Origin: Krasilnikovia cinnamomea
Lineage (GTDB): Bacteria > Actinomycetota > Actinomycetes > Mycobacteriales > Micromonosporaceae
Assembly (NCBI RefSeq): GCF_004217545.1
Contig: NZ_SHKY01000001.1
Coordinates: 4,588,001 to 4,652,000, forward strand
Direction: 5' to 3'
Length of the DNA: 64,000 nucleotides
Shown here piece by piece: positions 1 to 8,462 of the stretch (position 1 is the first letter of the stretch; each line of letters opens with the position of its first letter). Position numbers and translations under genes: made by a program. A model generated the notes under the pieces. It was not told the origin of the DNA. It saw nothing but the letters and a program-made list of their open reading frames with translations, and made no database searches.

Positions 1-61
1 CGCCCCACCACAGCCGGGAGTAGTCGCGGCCCAGCCCGGGCCGCGCGGCCACGACGGTCAC
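1..61 (-). CDS. Start of a probable membrane transporter (partial)
   Basis: Only about 20 codons are visible, beginning at a GTG 4 nt after the stop of the M24 peptidase-like gene, so it is probably the next gene of the same minus-strand operon. The peptide reads VTVVAARPGLGRDYSRLWWG. Its pattern of a short tail ending in Asp-Tyr-x-x-Leu-Trp is typical of the extreme N-terminus of major facilitator proteins just before the first membrane helix. An exporter would fit a biosynthetic operon. The fragment is too short for a firm family call. Confidence 0.4.
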   Translation of the reverse strand, partial: MTVVAARPGLGRDYSRLWWG

Positions 62-65
62 CGGG

Positions 66-1571
66 TCATCGGGCGTTCGCCCGTACGCGTGCGATCCACT
101 GCTCCACCTCGTCGCAGGTGCGTGGCATCGCGGCGGACAGGTTCTCGCAGCCGTCCTCGGTGACCAGCACGTTGTCCTCGATGCGGACGCCGATGCCGCG
201 GAACTCGGCGGGCGCCAGCAGGTCGTCGGCCTTGAAGTACAGCGCGGGCTCGACCGTGAGGACCATGCCCGGCAACAGCTCGCCGTCCATGTAGTCCTCG
301 CGCAGCAGCAGCTGGCAGTCGTGCACGTCCATGCCCAGGTGGTGCGAGGTGCCGTGCACCATCCAGCGGCGGTGCCAGCCGCCGGTCTCCTTGTCGAGGG
401 TCTGCTCGACCGTGACGCCCTCGGGCAGCAGCCCCCACTCGTGCAGCTTGCGGGCGATGACCGCGTTGGCGGCGGCGTGGATGTCGCTGAACTTGTTGCC
501 CGGCTTCACCGCCGCCATCCCGGCCTGCTGTGCTTCGTACACCGCGTCGTAGACCTTGCGCTGCGCGTCGCTGAACCGGCCGGTCACCGGCAGGGTACGG
601 GTGATGTCCGCGGTGAACAGCGAGTCGATCTCCACCCCGGCGTCGACCAGGATCAGGTCGCCGTCGTGGACCTCGCCGGTGTTCTTCGTCCAGTGGATGG
701 TGTTGGCGTGGTCGCCGGCGGCGCAGATCGACTCGTAGCCGACGCCGTTTCCGGCGTGCCGGGCGTGCAGGCCGAAGACGCCCTCGATCCACCGCTCGCC
801 GCGACCCCGGCGGACCGCCTCGGGCAGAGCCTCGATGATCGCCTCGAACCCGGTGTGGGTGGCGGCGATGGCCTTGCGCATCTCGCCGACCTCCCACGCG
901 TCCTTGACCAGCCGCATCCCGGACAGGTGGCGGGCCAACTCCTCGTCGGCCTCCTCCCGCTGCTGTGCGGTCAGGGTCGTGCCCGCCTGGGTGCGTGCGG
1001 CCTCGACGAGCGTGGTGAGCTGCGGGTCGGCGTCGCGGACCACCCGTAGCCGGGCGGCGGCGTCGTCCTTGGCCAGGTCGTCGGCGAGCGCGTCGAGGTG
1101 GCGGCCGGACAGGCCGAGCTGGGACTCGATGTCGGCGATGGTGGGACGGGGGCCGACCCAGAACTCGCCGTACCGCGAGTCGGAGTAGAACTCCGCGCTG
1201 TCGCGCGGGGCCAGCGGGCGGAAGTACAGCACCGCGTGGTGGCCGCCGCCGGGCGCCGGGTCCAGCACGAGCACGCTGTCCGGCTCGGTGTCGGCGCCGA
1301 GCCCGGACAGGTGGGCGAACGCGGTGTGCGGCCGGAACGTGTAGTCGGTGTCGTTGCTGCGCACCTTCAGCCCGCCCGCGCCGATGACGAGCCGCTCGCC
1401 CGGGAACCGCTGCGACAGGGCCGCCCGCCGCCGGGCCGCGTGGTCGGCGACCTCCGCGCGCGGGGTCGGCGGGCGGTCGCGGGTGGCCCAGCCGGAGGCG
1501 ATGAACTCGCGGAATTGGTTACTGTCCGGGGTGCTGCGGTGGCTGGCCTGTGCCTGCTGCTCGCTCGTCAT
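66..1571 (-). CDS. M24 (Xaa-Pro aminopeptidase-like) metalloenzyme
   Basis: A 501-residue protein of the pita-bread M24 family (aminopeptidase P, prolidase, creatinase). The C-terminal half shows the metal ligands in order: Asp in LVDAG, Asp in TADITRT, His in HHLGMDVHD, Glu in TVEPALYF and Glu in RIEDNV. The N-terminal third is the usual non-catalytic domain. The ATG at 1571 was chosen because AAAGG lies 8 nt upstream; the frame stays open further upstream but without a ribosome site. It follows the MaoC gene by 13 bp and ends the readable part of the ten-gene operon. Family members cleave X-Pro bonds or, in creatinase, a C-N bond. A role in tailoring or unmasking the operon's product is inference; a housekeeping peptidase is the alternative. 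Confidence 0.85.
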   Translation of the reverse strand: MTSEQQAQASHRSTPDSNQFREFIASGWATRDRPPTPRAEVADHAARRRAALSQRFPGERLVIGAGGLKVRSNDTDYTFRPHTAFAHLSGLGADTEPDSVLVLDPAPGGGHHAVLYFRPLAPRDSAEFYSDSRYGEFWVGPRPTIADIESQLGLSGRHLDALADDLAKDDAAARLRVVRDADPQLTTLVEAARTQAGTTLTAQQREEADEELARHLSGMRLVKDAWEVGEMRKAIAATHTGFEAIIEALPEAVRRGRGERWIEGVFGLHARHAGNGVGYESICAAGDHANTIHWTKNTGEVHDGDLILVDAGVEIDSLFTADITRTLPVTGRFSDAQRKVYDAVYEAQQAGMAAVKPGNKFSDIHAAANAVIARKLHEWGLLPEGVTVEQTLDKETGGWHRRWMVHGTSHHLGMDVHDCQLLLREDYMDGELLPGMVLTVEPALYFKADDLLAPAEFRGIGVRIEDNVLVTEDGCENLSAAMPRTCDEVEQWIARVRANAR

Positions 1572-1584
1572 GCGGGACATCCTT

Positions 1585-2127
1585 TCAGGCGGGGCCGACA
1601 GATTCGGCAGGCGGTGACATCGATGACTGTGGATGCGAATCGGCCCCGTCGCGGCACCGCAGCAGGAACGAGCGCTCGAAGACGATGACCGTCTCACCGG
1701 TCGACTTCGTGCCCGTCGTCTCGACCGTCACGATCCCCTGACCCGGGCGGGAGCGGGACCGCCGCTTGTGCAGGATCCGGCTGGTCGCGTACAGGGTGTC
1801 CCCGACGAAGACCGGGTCCTTGAGCCGCACCCGGTCCCAGCCGAGATTGGCCACGGCCCGCGCGGACAGCGCCTGTACGGTCATCCCGCCGATCAGGCAC
1901 AGGGTGATGCCGCTGTTGACCAGCACCCGGCCGTACTCGGCGGCGGCGCTGTAGTGCTGGTCGAAGTGCAGCGGGTGCTGGTTCATGGTGAGCAGGGTCA
2001 GCCACGTGTTGTCGGCCTCGGACAGGGTCCGGCCCGGCCAGTGCCGGATCACCATGCCGGGCTCGAAGTCCTCGTAGTCGCCGCCGTGCTCCTCGACGTA
2101 CTCGTCGCCCACGCGTCGCAGGGTCAT
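1585..2127 (-). CDS. MaoC-family hydratase
   Basis: A 180-residue single hot-dog-fold protein related to MaoC and mesaconyl-CoA hydratases. Visible family features are the N-terminal F-x-x-G-x-x-x-R-H-W segment, the HPLHFDQHYS stretch that carries the usual catalytic Asp/His-type residues, and FVGDTLYATSRI. The family adds water to enoyl-CoA thioesters. The ATG at 2127 has GGGAGAG upstream, and the gene lies 12 bp after the ATP-grasp-like gene. With the CitE/HpcH lyase encoded three genes upstream it forms a pair seen in malyl/methylmalyl-CoA chemistry, so a CoA-ester intermediate in this pathway is likely but unproven. The last about 20 residues are low complexity. Confidence 0.85.
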   Translation of the reverse strand: MTLRRVGDEYVEEHGGDYEDFEPGMVIRHWPGRTLSEADNTWLTLLTMNQHPLHFDQHYSAAAEYGRVLVNSGITLCLIGGMTVQALSARAVANLGWDRVRLKDPVFVGDTLYATSRILHKRRSRSRPGQGIVTVETTGTKSTGETVIVFERSFLLRCRDGADSHPQSSMSPPAESVGPA

Positions 2128-2139
2128 CTGGTCTCTCCC

Positions 2140-3507
2140 TCAGATCGCCACGGCGACGTTGTCACAACTGCTGACCCGGCCCTTGACGCTGATGATCCCG
2201 GCGGCGCCGTCGCCGTGGAAGCGCGCGAAGAGCCCGGCCGGGCGCCCACCGAACAGCAGCGGCCCCAGCACCGGGGCGACGTCGACGTCGTGGGTCGCGT
2301 CGGCGCCGTCGGCGATCAGCGCGACCCGGCAGGTGCGGGGTGCCACGAACTCCTGCACGATGCTGGCGCCGTCCGCCGAAGCCACCGCCGCGTCGACGGC
2401 GGACTCCCACTCCGCCTGGTCGACCTCGGGGCCGATCACCACCTGGCGGCCGCTCTCGCCCAGCCCGGCCTTGAGCACCAGCCGGTCCCGGTGGCGCACC
2501 ACGAACGGCAGCAGGTCCACCGGCGCGCCGTCATGCTCGGTCTTGCGGTCCGACACGATGCGGGTCCACGGCAGGTAGCGGTTGATCAGCGTACGGTCGG
2601 CCGCGGTCATCCACGGCCGCCCCTCGGACAGCAGCCCCATGGTCAGCTTGCTGTGCAGGAAGGTCGACGTCTGGGTGCCGACCAGCAGGCAGCCGTGGTC
2701 CAGCGCGGCCTGGACCCCGGCGGTGTCGACCCCACCGGCCAGCCAGTCCGGAATCGTGAAGTTCCGCAGGCCGATCCGGTAGCGCAGGTGCGGCGCGCAG
2801 TCCCACGCCCCGGTCAGCTCCTCCGGCTCGAAGAACCGCGCGGTGAGCCCGAGGCCCCGGTAGTGCTCGGCTTCCATCTCGAAGTACCGGGCGGTCACGC
2901 CACCGGCCCGGGAACTGCCGACGATGGCCACCCGCGGCGGCAGTGCCAGCTCGGCGCTCAACGACCGGAACATCGCCGCGCGTACCGTGAACGGGTCCGG
3001 CGCGGTGAACGGGACCCGGCCCGCCGCGTCGGCGTGCAGGTCGCGCCACACGCGCAGGCGGGCGTGGGTCTCCACCACCCCGCCCAGCGCGCCGCTGACG
3101 TTGAACTCCAGCAGCCGGGGCCCGTCCGGCCCGATCACGAAGTCCGGCCGTACGACGCAGTCGGCGTACCGTTCCTCGACGAACGGATCGCTAAGCCACA
3201 GCCGGTCCTCGCTGCCCGGCATGCCGTACGCGGCCATCCGGTCCCGGGTGGTGGGCCCGGTCTCCAGCGCGGTCCGGCGCAGCAGCTCCACCAGCGCGGC
3301 GGAGGCCCGGAACAGCTCCGCGTACGAGGCACGCGGGATCGTCAGCGGGGCGGCGGGCAGCACCGGCTGGTACGGCCAGCCGGTGTCGCGGATCTCGTGC
3401 CGCAGCATCCGCCGGACGGTGTCCACCGGGGCGGCGGACCGCAGCCGCTGCCGCCCGAACCAGGGATGCCCCGAGCTGGCCGCGCCGACCTCCTCAAACG
3501 TGTCCAT
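2140..3507 (-). CDS. ATP-grasp-like (glutathionylspermidine-synthase-type) ligase
   Basis: A 455-residue protein. The region near residue 120-140 (RPDFVIGPDGPRLLEFNVSG) resembles the Asp/Glu-Asn substrate or Mg site of circularly permuted ATP-grasp and glutathionylspermidine-synthase folds. LVLKAGLGESGRQVVIG near residue 340 resembles the nucleotide-binding Lys and glycine loop, and VQEFVAP follows. Such enzymes activate a carboxylate as acyl phosphate and join it to an amine. The ATG at 3507 has GGAAGG upstream and overlaps the end of the cyclodeaminase-like gene by 14 nt, so the two are translationally coupled. The frame continues upstream but has no homology-like sequence there. I recognise the fold only weakly; the substrate is unknown. 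It is the most plausible amide-forming step in the minus-strand operon. Confidence 0.65.
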   Translation of the reverse strand: MDTFEEVGAASSGHPWFGRQRLRSAAPVDTVRRMLRHEIRDTGWPYQPVLPAAPLTIPRASYAELFRASAALVELLRRTALETGPTTRDRMAAYGMPGSEDRLWLSDPFVEERYADCVVRPDFVIGPDGPRLLEFNVSGALGGVVETHARLRVWRDLHADAAGRVPFTAPDPFTVRAAMFRSLSAELALPPRVAIVGSSRAGGVTARYFEMEAEHYRGLGLTARFFEPEELTGAWDCAPHLRYRIGLRNFTIPDWLAGGVDTAGVQAALDHGCLLVGTQTSTFLHSKLTMGLLSEGRPWMTAADRTLINRYLPWTRIVSDRKTEHDGAPVDLLPFVVRHRDRLVLKAGLGESGRQVVIGPEVDQAEWESAVDAAVASADGASIVQEFVAPRTCRVALIADGADATHDVDVAPVLGPLLFGGRPAGLFARFHGDGAAGIISVKGRVSSCDNVAVAI

Positions 3508-4501
3508 GTGTGCCTTCCTTCGCGGTCGTGCGGGTCGCGGCGCCGGTGCGTGGGGATGCCCCGTACAGCGCCACGGCGGCGGCGGTGTCCTCGATGGACA
3601 TGCCGACCGTGCGCAGCACCGTGGTCCGGCCGCGCAGGCTGAGTTCGCCGGTGACCAGGCGGCCCAGCTCGTGCAGGTCACCGGTGCCGATCAGCCCGGC
3701 GGCCAGGGCGGCCCGGATCTCACCGGCGCCGTCGGTGGCGGCGGCGCGGTCCTCGACGAGGGTCGCGGCGCGGGCCAGCAGGGCCGGTTCCAGCTCGATG
3801 GCGTCCGGGTGCGTGCCGCCGATGACGTTGACGTGCGCCCCGGTGGCCACCCAGTCCGCCGCCACCACGGGCGCGGTGCCGTCGGTCGAGGTGGCGGTGC
3901 AGACGATCGCGGCGTCGGTGACGGCGTCCCGGGCGTTCGCGCGGACACTGACCCGTACGGGCCGGGGCGCGGTCTCCCGGATCCAGTCGGCGAGGGCCTC
4001 GGCGCGGGCGTTGGTCCGCGAGTGGATCCGTACGGTGCGGATCGGGCGGACGGCGGCGACCGCCCGGAACAGCGACCGGGCCTGCACCCCCGCGCCGACG
4101 ATCGCCAGGTCGGCGGCGTGGTCGGGGGCGCAGTACCGGGTCGCCAGGGCGGCGACCGCGCCGGTGCGCACGGCGGTGAGTTCGGCGCCGTCGAGCAGGG
4201 CCATGATCTGCCCGGTGGCCAGGTCGGTGAGGGCGACGAGCCCGTGGATGAGCGGGAGCCCGCGCCCGGGGTTGTCCGGGGTGAGCGTGGTGATTTTGAC
4301 GCTGCCCACCCCGCGCCGCTCCCAGACGGCCGGGCTGACCAGCAGCACCCGCCGGTCACCGTGCTCGATGACCGTGCGGGCGGGGGAGCTGGTCCGGCCG
4401 GCAACCAGGTCCGCGAACATCTCCCCGAGCACGTCGATCACCCGGGCCATCCGCCGTGGACCGGCCATCTCGGCGGCGCCGATCACGACTGGAGCGGTCA
4501 T
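3494..4501 (-). CDS. Ornithine cyclodeaminase / mu-crystallin family protein
   Basis: A 335-residue Rossmann protein. Diagnostic features are the VGSVKITTLTPDNPGRGLP segment, the TAVRTGAVAALAT helix and the NAD(P) loop VGAGVQARS. The family includes ornithine cyclodeaminase, alanine dehydrogenase, ketimine reductases and SbnB, which oxidatively releases diaminopropionate. The start ATG at 4501 overlaps the lyase stop (ATGA). In this locus it could make a cyclic imino acid or reduce an imine. Which one cannot be read from sequence, although the amino-acid-centred plus-strand arm makes an amino acid substrate likely. Confidence 0.9.
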   Translation of the reverse strand: MTAPVVIGAAEMAGPRRMARVIDVLGEMFADLVAGRTSSPARTVIEHGDRRVLLVSPAVWERRGVGSVKITTLTPDNPGRGLPLIHGLVALTDLATGQIMALLDGAELTAVRTGAVAALATRYCAPDHAADLAIVGAGVQARSLFRAVAAVRPIRTVRIHSRTNARAEALADWIRETAPRPVRVSVRANARDAVTDAAIVCTATSTDGTAPVVAADWVATGAHVNVIGGTHPDAIELEPALLARAATLVEDRAAATDGAGEIRAALAAGLIGTGDLHELGRLVTGELSLRGRTTVLRTVGMSIEDTAAAVALYGASPRTGAATRTTAKEGTHGHV

Positions 4502-5370
4502 CCGGCGCCGCCGCCGGTCGCGCCGAACCGGGCCGCCCACGCGTCTTCGCGCGCCACCGTGTCGCGGGCCAGCCGGGCGAACGGCGGGCCGACCATGTTG
4601 CCGTCCAGGACGGCGATCCCGCCGTTGGCTGCCGCGACGGCGTCCGCGGTGCGGCGGGCCGCCGCGAGCCGGGCGGGGTCCGGCCGCAGCGCCCGGTTGA
4701 TGACGGCGAGTTCGCCCGGGTACACGGTGGCCTTGCCGTGGAAGCCGAGCGCCCGCACCCGCGCGGTCTCCTCCGCCAGCACCCGCGGCTGCGCCAGCCG
4801 GAAGTTGGCCGTGTCGATGCAGGCCGTGCCGTGCCCCGCGCAGGCCATCGCCATCGCCTGCCGGGCCGCCAGCATGCTCTCCCAGGTGATCTCGACGCCG
4901 AGGGTGGCGGCGAGGTCGGCCGAACCCAGCACCAGCCCGTCGGCGGCGCGGGCGATCGCGTCGATCCCGGTGACGGCCGCCACGGTCTCGACGGTCACGT
5001 AGATCTCCGGGTGGGCGCCCGCCGAGGCGAGGATGTGCCGGGCCACGTCGATCTCGGCCGCCGAGGTCACCATGGTCAGCATCACGATGCCGGGGCGTAC
5101 CGGGCTGTCGGTCAGCATCAGCAGGTCGTGCATCGCCGCGACGGTGCGCAGTTCGTTGATGCGCACCGCCACGTTCGCGGCGTGCGGCGCCTTCTCCAGC
5201 GCGGCCCGGCACACCGCACGCGCGGCGGGCTTGTCGGCCGGGGGCACGGAGTCCTCCAGGTCGATCAGGTGCACGTCCGCGTCGTACGTCCATGCCTTGA
5301 CGACCCGGTCCAGCGACAGCGCCGGGGTGTACAGGATGCTGCGCGGGACCGCCCGCGCCGGGCCGCTCAC
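4498..5370 (-). CDS. HpcH/HpaI (CitE-like) aldolase or CoA-ester lyase
   Basis: A 290-residue TIM-barrel protein of the citrate lyase beta / malyl-CoA lyase family. Signatures are SILYTPALS at the N-terminus, the metal-site DLEDSVPPADK, VRINELRT, the Glu in VTVETVAAV and the C-terminal GFHGKATVYPGELAVIN. Family members cleave or form beta-hydroxyacyl-CoA bonds, for example acetyl-CoA plus glyoxylate to malyl-CoA. The GTG start at 5370 overlaps the aminotransferase-like stop (GTGA) and its own stop overlaps the next ATG. Together with MaoC it suggests a short-chain CoA-ester branch in the pathway. Confidence 0.88.
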   Translation of the reverse strand: MSGPARAVPRSILYTPALSLDRVVKAWTYDADVHLIDLEDSVPPADKPAARAVCRAALEKAPHAANVAVRINELRTVAAMHDLLMLTDSPVRPGIVMLTMVTSAAEIDVARHILASAGAHPEIYVTVETVAAVTGIDAIARAADGLVLGSADLAATLGVEITWESMLAARQAMAMACAGHGTACIDTANFRLAQPRVLAEETARVRALGFHGKATVYPGELAVINRALRPDPARLAAARRTADAVAAANGGIAVLDGNMVGPPFARLARDTVAREDAWAARFGATGGGAG

Positions 5371-6608
5371 GCGGCTATCCCGGCGGGCCGCGCCCCCGCC
5401 TCGACCAGGACCGCGCACAGCCGGGTGATCTGCTCCGCACTCTGGCCCGCCCGCAGCATCACCCGCAGCCCGGCCGTGCCCCGGGCGACGATCGGGAAGA
5501 ACACCGGCGAGGTGTAGAACCCGGCTCGGAAGACCCGCTGGGCGGCGTCCACGACGGTGTCGTCGCTCATCGGCACCAGCCGGATCGGGTACGTGCTGCC
5601 CGCCTGCTCGGTCTGCAGCAGCGAATCGAACAGCGCGATGTTGGCCCGCAGCTTCCCCTGCAACCGGTCCAGTTCCTCGGTGCGGTGGATCTCGGCGGAG
5701 GCGAGCGCGGCGCCCACGGCGGCGGCGTTCATCTTCTGCGAGTAGCCGAGCGGTCCCGCGAACCGTTCGATGAGCCGCCGCGTCGCGTGCGGGTAGCCGT
5801 CGAGCAGGATCGCCGTGCCACCCGCCCCGAAGCCCTTGGTCAGGGTCGCCACGGTGATGGTCCGCTCGTCCAGCACGGGGCTGTGCGAGCGCACGTAGCC
5901 GATGCCGCGCTCGCCGTACGCCGACAGCGAGTGCGAGTCGTCGTAGAAGACGAGCATGTTGTATTTGTCCTGCAGGGCGGCCAGTTCCTCGACGGGCGCG
6001 TAGCCGCCGAGGCTGTCCGAGCCGTCGACCACGTAGCAGACCCGCTCGTACGTGCGGCACATGTCCTCGAGGAAGTCGAGGTCGTGGTGGCGGCAGGTGA
6101 CGACCTCGGTCTCGTCGGCGCAGGTGGGTTTGGTGTTGCCCAGCGACACGTGCGCGTTCTTGTCGAAGACCATCAGCGGCCGGGTGCCGTCGCCCAGGTG
6201 CCCGGACGCGATCAGCGGCAGCAGCCCCGTGCTGGCCGCCGCCGTGGAGATCGCGCTGATCACCGTCGCGCCGAACAGCTCGCCCAGCGACTCCTCCAGC
6301 TCCAGCAGAACCCGGGTCTGCACCCGGGTACGCGGGATGCAGTGGTCCAGGACGCCGAAGCGGCGCAGCGAGTCGACCGCGCCGTCGATGACCTTCGGGT
6401 GGGTGTCGAGGTCCAGATAGGAGCAGACGGTGAAGTTCACGAACTCGTGGCCGTCGGCCATGTGGAACACGCCGTCGGTCAGGTCACCGACGATGCCCGC
6501 GACCCCGTGCTCCTCCGAGGAGTTCCAGAACGCGTTGCCGACGCCGACGAGCTTGTCGTTGTTGCGGTACCGGTGGGTGGGTGTGATGCGCTTGCGCTCG
6601 CCGGTCAC
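5367..6608 (-). CDS. Alpha-oxoamine-synthase-like PLP enzyme (fold type I)
   Basis: A 413-residue fold-type-I PLP enzyme closest in style to 8-amino-7-oxononanoate synthase and serine palmitoyltransferase. It has the N-terminal NYL-like motif (here FTVCSYLDLDTHPKV), the aspartate pair VVDGSDSLGG and YDDSHSLSAYG, and the PLP lysine in TLTKGFGAGG (residue about 255). Canonical members decarboxylatively condense an amino acid with an acyl-CoA to give an aminoketone. The motifs are close but not identical to the canonical ones, so an aldolase-like or aminotransferase-like activity remains possible. The GTG start at 6608 overlaps the JmjC stop (GTGA). An aminoketone made from the operon's own CoA intermediates is a reasonable inference. 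Confidence 0.82.
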   Translation of the reverse strand: MTGERKRITPTHRYRNNDKLVGVGNAFWNSSEEHGVAGIVGDLTDGVFHMADGHEFVNFTVCSYLDLDTHPKVIDGAVDSLRRFGVLDHCIPRTRVQTRVLLELEESLGELFGATVISAISTAAASTGLLPLIASGHLGDGTRPLMVFDKNAHVSLGNTKPTCADETEVVTCRHHDLDFLEDMCRTYERVCYVVDGSDSLGGYAPVEELAALQDKYNMLVFYDDSHSLSAYGERGIGYVRSHSPVLDERTITVATLTKGFGAGGTAILLDGYPHATRRLIERFAGPLGYSQKMNAAAVGAALASAEIHRTEELDRLQGKLRANIALFDSLLQTEQAGSTYPIRLVPMSDDTVVDAAQRVFRAGFYTSPVFFPIVARGTAGLRVMLRAGQSAEQITRLCAVLVEAGARPAGIAA

Positions 6609-7441
6609 GCGTTCACCTCGGTCGGCTGGTAGCTGTAGACACCCTTGACCCGCCGGTACGCGTACGTGTAGAGCGCGACGCCGAGCACGTGCGGCCGCCG
6701 CAGGATCTTCTTCGACTTGAGCCAGAAGTTGACGTTGATGTTCATGTCCTCGAGGGACTCGGCCTGGTGCCACCAGCCGAGCGGCAGGTAGAGCATGTGC
6801 CCGGGTTCCAGCACGAAGTCGCGCCGCTGCTCCAGCTTCGGCGCGATCCGGGGGAAGCGCGCCAGGTCGACGTTGTCGAGGTCGAACACCTGCGACTTGT
6901 CCCCGAAGCCGCGCAGCACCGACCGCGGGTAGTACGCGCGGGAGCCGGGCGGGGCGAGGATGAACCGCTTGCGGCCCTCCAGGGCGATGTTGAAGTTCTC
7001 GAACTCGTCGAAGTGGTTCTTGGTGAACACGCCGCGGTGGCTGATCCACAGGTTGGCCGCGTACAGGGCGGAGCCGAAGCCGAAGAACTTCTCGGCGTCG
7101 AAGCCGATGACCGCGTTCACGTCGGCGGGGCTGTTGCGGATGTTCGACACGACCCGGTGCCAGGTGCCCGGGGTGTTCAGGTGCCGCTCGTCGGCGAAGA
7201 ACTCGCGCAGCCGGATGTCGCGGGTCTCCCAGCGGCCCGGGTGGTTCTTGTCGCCGGGCTCGGAGAACAGGGTGACGCTCAGGTCGGCCAGCCGCTGCGC
7301 CACGCCGTCGCGGCCGAGGCCCCGCACGCTGTCGGGCAGCGCGATGACCACGGGCACGTCGGCCTTGAACAGCCCGCCCGGCCCGGCGGCCAGGAACTCG
7401 TCGAACGTCATGCGGGCCACGGGCACGTCGGGAACTGCCAT
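6605..7441 (-). CDS. JmjC/cupin-8-type Fe(II)/2-oxoglutarate oxygenase
   Basis: A 278-residue protein of the cupin_8/JmjC fold. The iron triad is visible: His and Asp of KNHFDEFENF (residues about 142-144) and the distal His of LPLGWWHQAES (about 222). The aromatic LPLGWWH block is typical of factor-inhibiting-HIF-like hydroxylases. ATG 7441 was chosen for its AAAGGA at 8-nt spacing; a second ATG six codons upstream has no such site. It begins just after the aldolase gene and overlaps the PLP-enzyme start. Likely role: hydroxylation or oxidation of a pathway intermediate or carrier-bound amino acid. Confidence 0.85.
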   Translation of the reverse strand: MAVPDVPVARMTFDEFLAAGPGGLFKADVPVVIALPDSVRGLGRDGVAQRLADLSVTLFSEPGDKNHPGRWETRDIRLREFFADERHLNTPGTWHRVVSNIRNSPADVNAVIGFDAEKFFGFGSALYAANLWISHRGVFTKNHFDEFENFNIALEGRKRFILAPPGSRAYYPRSVLRGFGDKSQVFDLDNVDLARFPRIAPKLEQRRDFVLEPGHMLYLPLGWWHQAESLEDMNINVNFWLKSKKILRRPHVLGVALYTYAYRRVKGVYSYQPTEVNA

Positions 7442-7442
7442 G

Positions 7443-8462
7443 TCACTTGTCCTTTCCATGTGCGTTGGTGCTCAGCTGCGCCACCACGTCGACGATCAGG
7501 TCTTCCTGCCCGGCGATGGCCTGGCGCCGGCCCAGCTCGAAGAACACGTCGCGGGGGTCCACCCCGGCGGCCGCGGCCAGCTCGACCACCCGGTGCTTGA
7601 AGCCGGAGAAGACCCCGGCCAGGCCGCTGACGATGCTCATCGAGGTGGGGATCGGCGGCGCGGGCATGAGTTCGCGTTCGGCGAGGTCGGCGGCGTCGAG
7701 CAGCGCGTACAGGTCGATGCCGGTGGCGAAGCCGCTGCGTTCCAGCACCGGGACCAGCACTTCGAGCTGCGTGTTGCCGGCACCGGCGCCGAAGCCGCGG
7801 GCGCAGCCGTCGATGATCCGGGCGCCGGCGTCGGCGGCGGCGACCGAGTTGGCGACCGCCATGCCGAGGTTGTTGTGCCCGTGGAAGATCACCGGCACGG
7901 TGCCGACCGCCTTGGCCATCGCCGCGATCCGGGCGGTGACGTCCGGGGGCAGGAAGTGCCCGGCCGAGTCCATGATGCCCACCGCCTGCGCGCCGTAGCC
8001 CACGGCCCGCGCGGCGTGCTCGGCCAGCTCCTCGGGGCTCGCCATGTGGCTCATCATCAACACGCACTGGGCTTCGACGCCCGCCTCGCGCAGCACGCCG
8101 AGATGACGTTCGGCCAGCGAGGTCTCGGTGGCGTGCACACCGATCCGGACGACGTCGGCGCCGCGCTCGACGGCCCGCTGCAGGTCGGCCGAGGTGCCCC
8201 AGCCGGGCAGCATGAACACGCCCATCCGGCTGTGCCGCAGGGCGTCGCGGACCGTGGCCAGCATCTCGTCGTCGGTGACGGCGGCGAGCCCGACCTGCAG
8301 CGAGGAGGCGCCCAGGCCGTTGCCGTGGCCGACCTCCACCACGGGGATGCGGGCCGCGTCCGCGGCTTCGGCGTACCGGCGCAGGGCGGCCGCCGTGAGC
8401 TGGTGGCGCACGGCGTGCTGACCGTCGCGCAGGGTCGGGTCGTGGATCACCACGGGGTTCAT
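7443..8462 (-). CDS. 4-hydroxy-2-oxovalerate aldolase
   Basis: A 339-residue HMGL-like TIM-barrel aldolase. It carries the metal-site DPTLRDGQHAV at the N-terminus, the HGHNNLGMAVANS metal/His motif, GFGAGAGNTQ and a C-terminal communication domain. Known homologues (MhpE, DmpG) split 4-hydroxy-2-oxovalerate into pyruvate and acetaldehyde and form a channelled complex with acylating acetaldehyde dehydrogenase, which is exactly the gene encoded immediately upstream (stop/start overlap ATGA). No other genes of an aromatic meta-cleavage pathway (dioxygenase, hydratase, decarboxylase) are nearby, so the pair may run in the synthetic direction here. That is inference. Confidence 0.93.
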   Translation of the reverse strand: MNPVVIHDPTLRDGQHAVRHQLTAAALRRYAEAADAARIPVVEVGHGNGLGASSLQVGLAAVTDDEMLATVRDALRHSRMGVFMLPGWGTSADLQRAVERGADVVRIGVHATETSLAERHLGVLREAGVEAQCVLMMSHMASPEELAEHAARAVGYGAQAVGIMDSAGHFLPPDVTARIAAMAKAVGTVPVIFHGHNNLGMAVANSVAAADAGARIIDGCARGFGAGAGNTQLEVLVPVLERSGFATGIDLYALLDAADLAERELMPAPPIPTSMSIVSGLAGVFSGFKHRVVELAAAAGVDPRDVFFELGRRQAIAGQEDLIVDVVAQLSTNAHGKDK